Shown here: in pieces, positions 61,985-64,000 of the stretch
How positions within the stretch are numbered: the stretch's first letter is position 1
Layout: every line of letters starts with the position of its first letter
Source of the DNA: Flavobacterium croceum DSM 17960
GTDB taxonomy: Bacteria > Bacteroidota > Bacteroidia > Flavobacteriales > Flavobacteriaceae
Length of the DNA: 64,000 nucleotides
Assembly (NCBI RefSeq): GCF_002917885.1
Contig: NZ_PQNY01000004.1
Coordinates: 62,001 to 126,000, forward strand
Direction: 5' to 3'
Made by a program: the position numbers and the translations under genes
The notes under the pieces: generated by a model
The model's input: only the letters and a program-made list of their open reading frames with translations
Database searches by the model: none
What the model was told of the DNA's origin: nothing

Positions 61985-64000
61985 TTAAGCGTTACCTTTT
62001 GCTTTTTTGATTACCTCATCAGAGATATTCGAAGGGGTTTGTTCGTAATGAGAAAACTCCATTGTAGATGTAGCACGACCAGAAGACAAAGTTCTTAAGG
62101 TAGTTACATAACCAAACATTTCAGAAAGTGGCACATTTGCTTTGATTGTTTTAGCTCCATTTCTGTCGCCCATATCATTTACTTGACCTCTTCTTCTGTT
62201 TAAGTCTCCTACAATATCCCCCATATTTTCTTCTGGAGTGATTACTTCTATTTTCATGATTGGCTCTAGAATTACAGCTCCAGCAGCTTTTGCTACTTCT
62301 TTGTAACCCATTTTTGCAGCCAATTCAAAAGAAAGTGCGTCTGAATCTACTGGGTGGTACGAACCGTCTAAAAGCGTAACTTTTAAACTATCAACTACAT
62401 ATCCAGCTAAAGGACCTTGTTTCATGGCTTCCTTAAAACCTTTTTCTACTGCTGGTATATATTCTTTAGGAACATTACCTCCTTTTACTTCATTGATAAA
62501 TTGTAAACCTACAAAACCTTCATCCGCTGGCTCTAAACGGAAAACGATATCTCCAAACTTACCACGACCTCCAGATTGTTTTTTATAAACCTCTCTGTGT
62601 TGTGCAGATTTTGTAAATGCTTCTTTATACTCAACTTGTGGTTCACCTTGATTTACCTCAACTTTAAACTCACGTTTCATACGATCTACAAGAATGTCTA
62701 AGTGTAACTCACCCATACCTGAGATAATCGTTTGACCTGAAGCCTCATCAGTTCTAACAGTAAACGTTGGATCTTCTTCTGCTAATTTTGCTAAAGCCAT
62801 ACCCATCTTATCAACATCTGCCTTAGTTTTAGGCTCGATAGCGATACCAATTACTGGATCTGGGAATTTCATTGACTCAAGAATAATTGGGTGTTTTTCA
62901 TCACACATTGTATCTCCAGTCTTGATATCTTTAAATCCAACTGCTGCTCCAATATCTCCTGCCTCGATATACTCGATTGGGTTTTGTTTGTTAGCATGCA
63001 TTTGGTAGATACGCGAGATTCTTTCTTTGTTTCCAGAACGTGTGTTTAAAATATACGAACCCGCATCTAAGCGACCTGAATAAGCACGGAAGAAAGCTAA
63101 ACGACCAACATAAGGATCTGTAGCAATTTTAAATGCCAAAGCTGCAAAAGGTTCTTTTACATCTGGACGACGTAAGATTTTAGTTTGATCTTCTTCTAAT
63201 AAATCTGCATCATCTGGATGAATACCTTCGATACCTTCTTTATCTAATGGAGATGGAAGGTATTTACATACAGCATCCAACATGAATTGAACTCCTTTAT
63301 TTTTGAATGATGAACCTGCAATCATTGGTATAATTGCCATATCAATAGTCGCAGCTCTTAAAGCAGCATTGATTTCATCTTCAGTAATAGAGTTTTCATC
63401 CTCCATATATTTGTCTAATAGACTTTCGTCATAAGTAGCAATTTCTTCAATAAGTATCGATCTGTATTGTTTTACTTCATCAACCATATCGGCAGGAATA
63501 TCAACAATATCAAAAGTAGCTCCTTGTGTTTCATCATGCCATACAATAGCTTGATTTTTAACCAAATCTACTACCCCTTTAAAATCAGCTTCTTCTCCAA
63601 TAGGCAAAGTAATAGCAACAGCATTAGACTTTAACATATCTTTTACTTGCTGACAAACACCTAAAAAGTTAGAACCTTGACGATCCATTTTATTAACAAA
63701 TCCCATACGAGGAACTCTATATTGATCTGCTAAACGCCAGTTGGTTTCTGATTGTGGCTCTACACCATCAACTGCAGAAAACAAAAACACCAATCCATCA
63801 AGTACACGTAAAGAACGATTTACCTCAACGGTAAAGTCTACGTGACCTGGGGTATCTATAATATTAAAATGGTATGGTTGCGAATCGGCGGTGTTTTTAC
63901 CTTGCTCTGTTGGAAAATTCCATGTACAAGTAGTTGCAGCAGAAGTGATAGTAATACCTCTTTCTTGCTCTTGCGCCATCCAGTCCATAGTAGCAGCTCC
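61985..64000 (-). CDS. fusA: elongation factor G, 5' end cut by window edge
   Basis: The frame is open to the window edge, and the residues before [21 protein letters not shown] are GAAT, as in EF-G, so the true start lies outside. Roughly 50 residues with the P-loop are missing. Visible are the G2 region (RGITITS), G3 [13 protein letters not shown]4 NKMDRQG, and the C-terminal domains with PQVEYKEAF and the conserved [22 protein letters not shown] moves tRNAs and mRNA through the ribosome using GTP. It precedes rpsJ by 11 bases. Confidence 0.98.
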   Translation of the reverse strand, partial: GAATMDWMAQEQERGITITSAATTCTWNFPTEQGKNTADSQPYHFNIIDTPGHVDFTVEVNRSLRVLDGLVFLFSAVDGVEPQSETNWRLADQYRVPRMGFVNKMDRQGSNFLGVCQQVKDMLKSNAVAITLPIGEEADFKGVVDLVKNQAIVWHDETQGATFDIVDIPADMVDEVKQYRSILIEEIATYDESLLDKYMEDENSITEDEINAALRAATIDMAIIPMIAGSSFKNKGVQFMLDAVCKYLPSPLDKEGIEGIHPDDADLLEEDQTKILRRPDVKEPFAALAFKIATDPYVGRLAFFRAYSGRLDAGSYILNTRSGNKERISRIYQMHANKQNPIEYIEAGDIGAAVGFKDIKTGDTMCDEKHPIILESMKFPDPVIGIAIEPKTKADVDKMGMALAKLAEEDPTFTVRTDEASGQTIISGMGELHLDILVDRMKREFKVEVNQGEPQVEYKEAFTKSAQHREVYKKQSGGRGKFGDIVFRLEPADEGFVGLQFINEVKGGNVPKEYIPAVEKGFKEAMKQGPLAGYVVDSLKVTLLDGSYHPVDSDALSFELAAKMGYKEVAKAAGAVILEPIMKIEVITPEENMGDIVGDLNRRRGQVNDMGDRNGAKTIKANVPLSEMFGYVTTLRTLSSGRATSTMEFSHYEQTPSNISDEVIKKAKGNA

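Overview
The window reads as chromosomal DNA of a low-GC member of the Bacteroidota, most likely a flavobacterium. Three things point there: the run of translation genes with fusA-rpsJ beside rplC, the neighbours recR, gltA, eno, carA and rplQ, and repeated promoter elements of the Bacteroidota type (TAnnTTTG near -7, sometimes with TTTG near -33). No rRNA, tRNA, CRISPR array, transposase or phage gene was found.

Positions 1-37355 hold one large surface-polysaccharide locus, almost all on the minus strand. From its upstream (right) end it has a Wza/Wzc pair, then nucleotide-sugar genes (a WbpP-like 4-epimerase, UDP-glucose dehydrogenase, a WbpO/TviB-like dehydrogenase, RfbB and a WecE/RffA-like aminotransferase). 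Next is a 456-bp spacer with 11-bp tandem repeats. A strikingly AT-rich, tightly overlapping variable region follows: Wzx flippase, soluble 4,6-dehydratase, glycosyltransferases, O-acyltransferase, FemAB-like transferase, NodB-like deacetylase, two related polymerase-like membrane proteins and a class-II asparagine synthase. It runs into a Pgl-type module (pglA, pglC, pglD, pglE and pglF/WbpM analogues) that would make UDP-diacetylbacillosamine and load the first sugar on undecaprenyl phosphate. A second Wza/Wzc pair, a divergent PHP-type tyrosine phosphatase, a Wzm/Wzt ABC exporter and three GT2-type glycosyltransferases (the last cut by the window edge) complete the left side.

Positions 37426-47619 are housekeeping and metabolic genes: recR, a sodium:solute symporter, a CoA-binding protein, MarC, two guanidino-group-modifying enzymes with a four-helix-bundle protein between them, gltA, eno and carA. 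Two copies of a hairpin-forming interspersed repeat flank carA in opposite orientation.

Positions 47877-64000 are the S10-spc-alpha ribosomal megaoperon (rplC to rplQ, including secY, infA, rpmJ and rpoA), preceded by rpsJ and a 5'-truncated fusA. A strong hairpin after rpsJ and a well-formed promoter before rplC separate the fusA-rpsJ unit from the remaining operon.

No wholly new system is evident. The most distinctive biology is the polysaccharide locus: it has two Wza/Wzc sets, both Wzx/Wzy-type and ABC-type export genes, and genes predicting amidated uronic acids and perhaps amino-acyl or acyl decoration.
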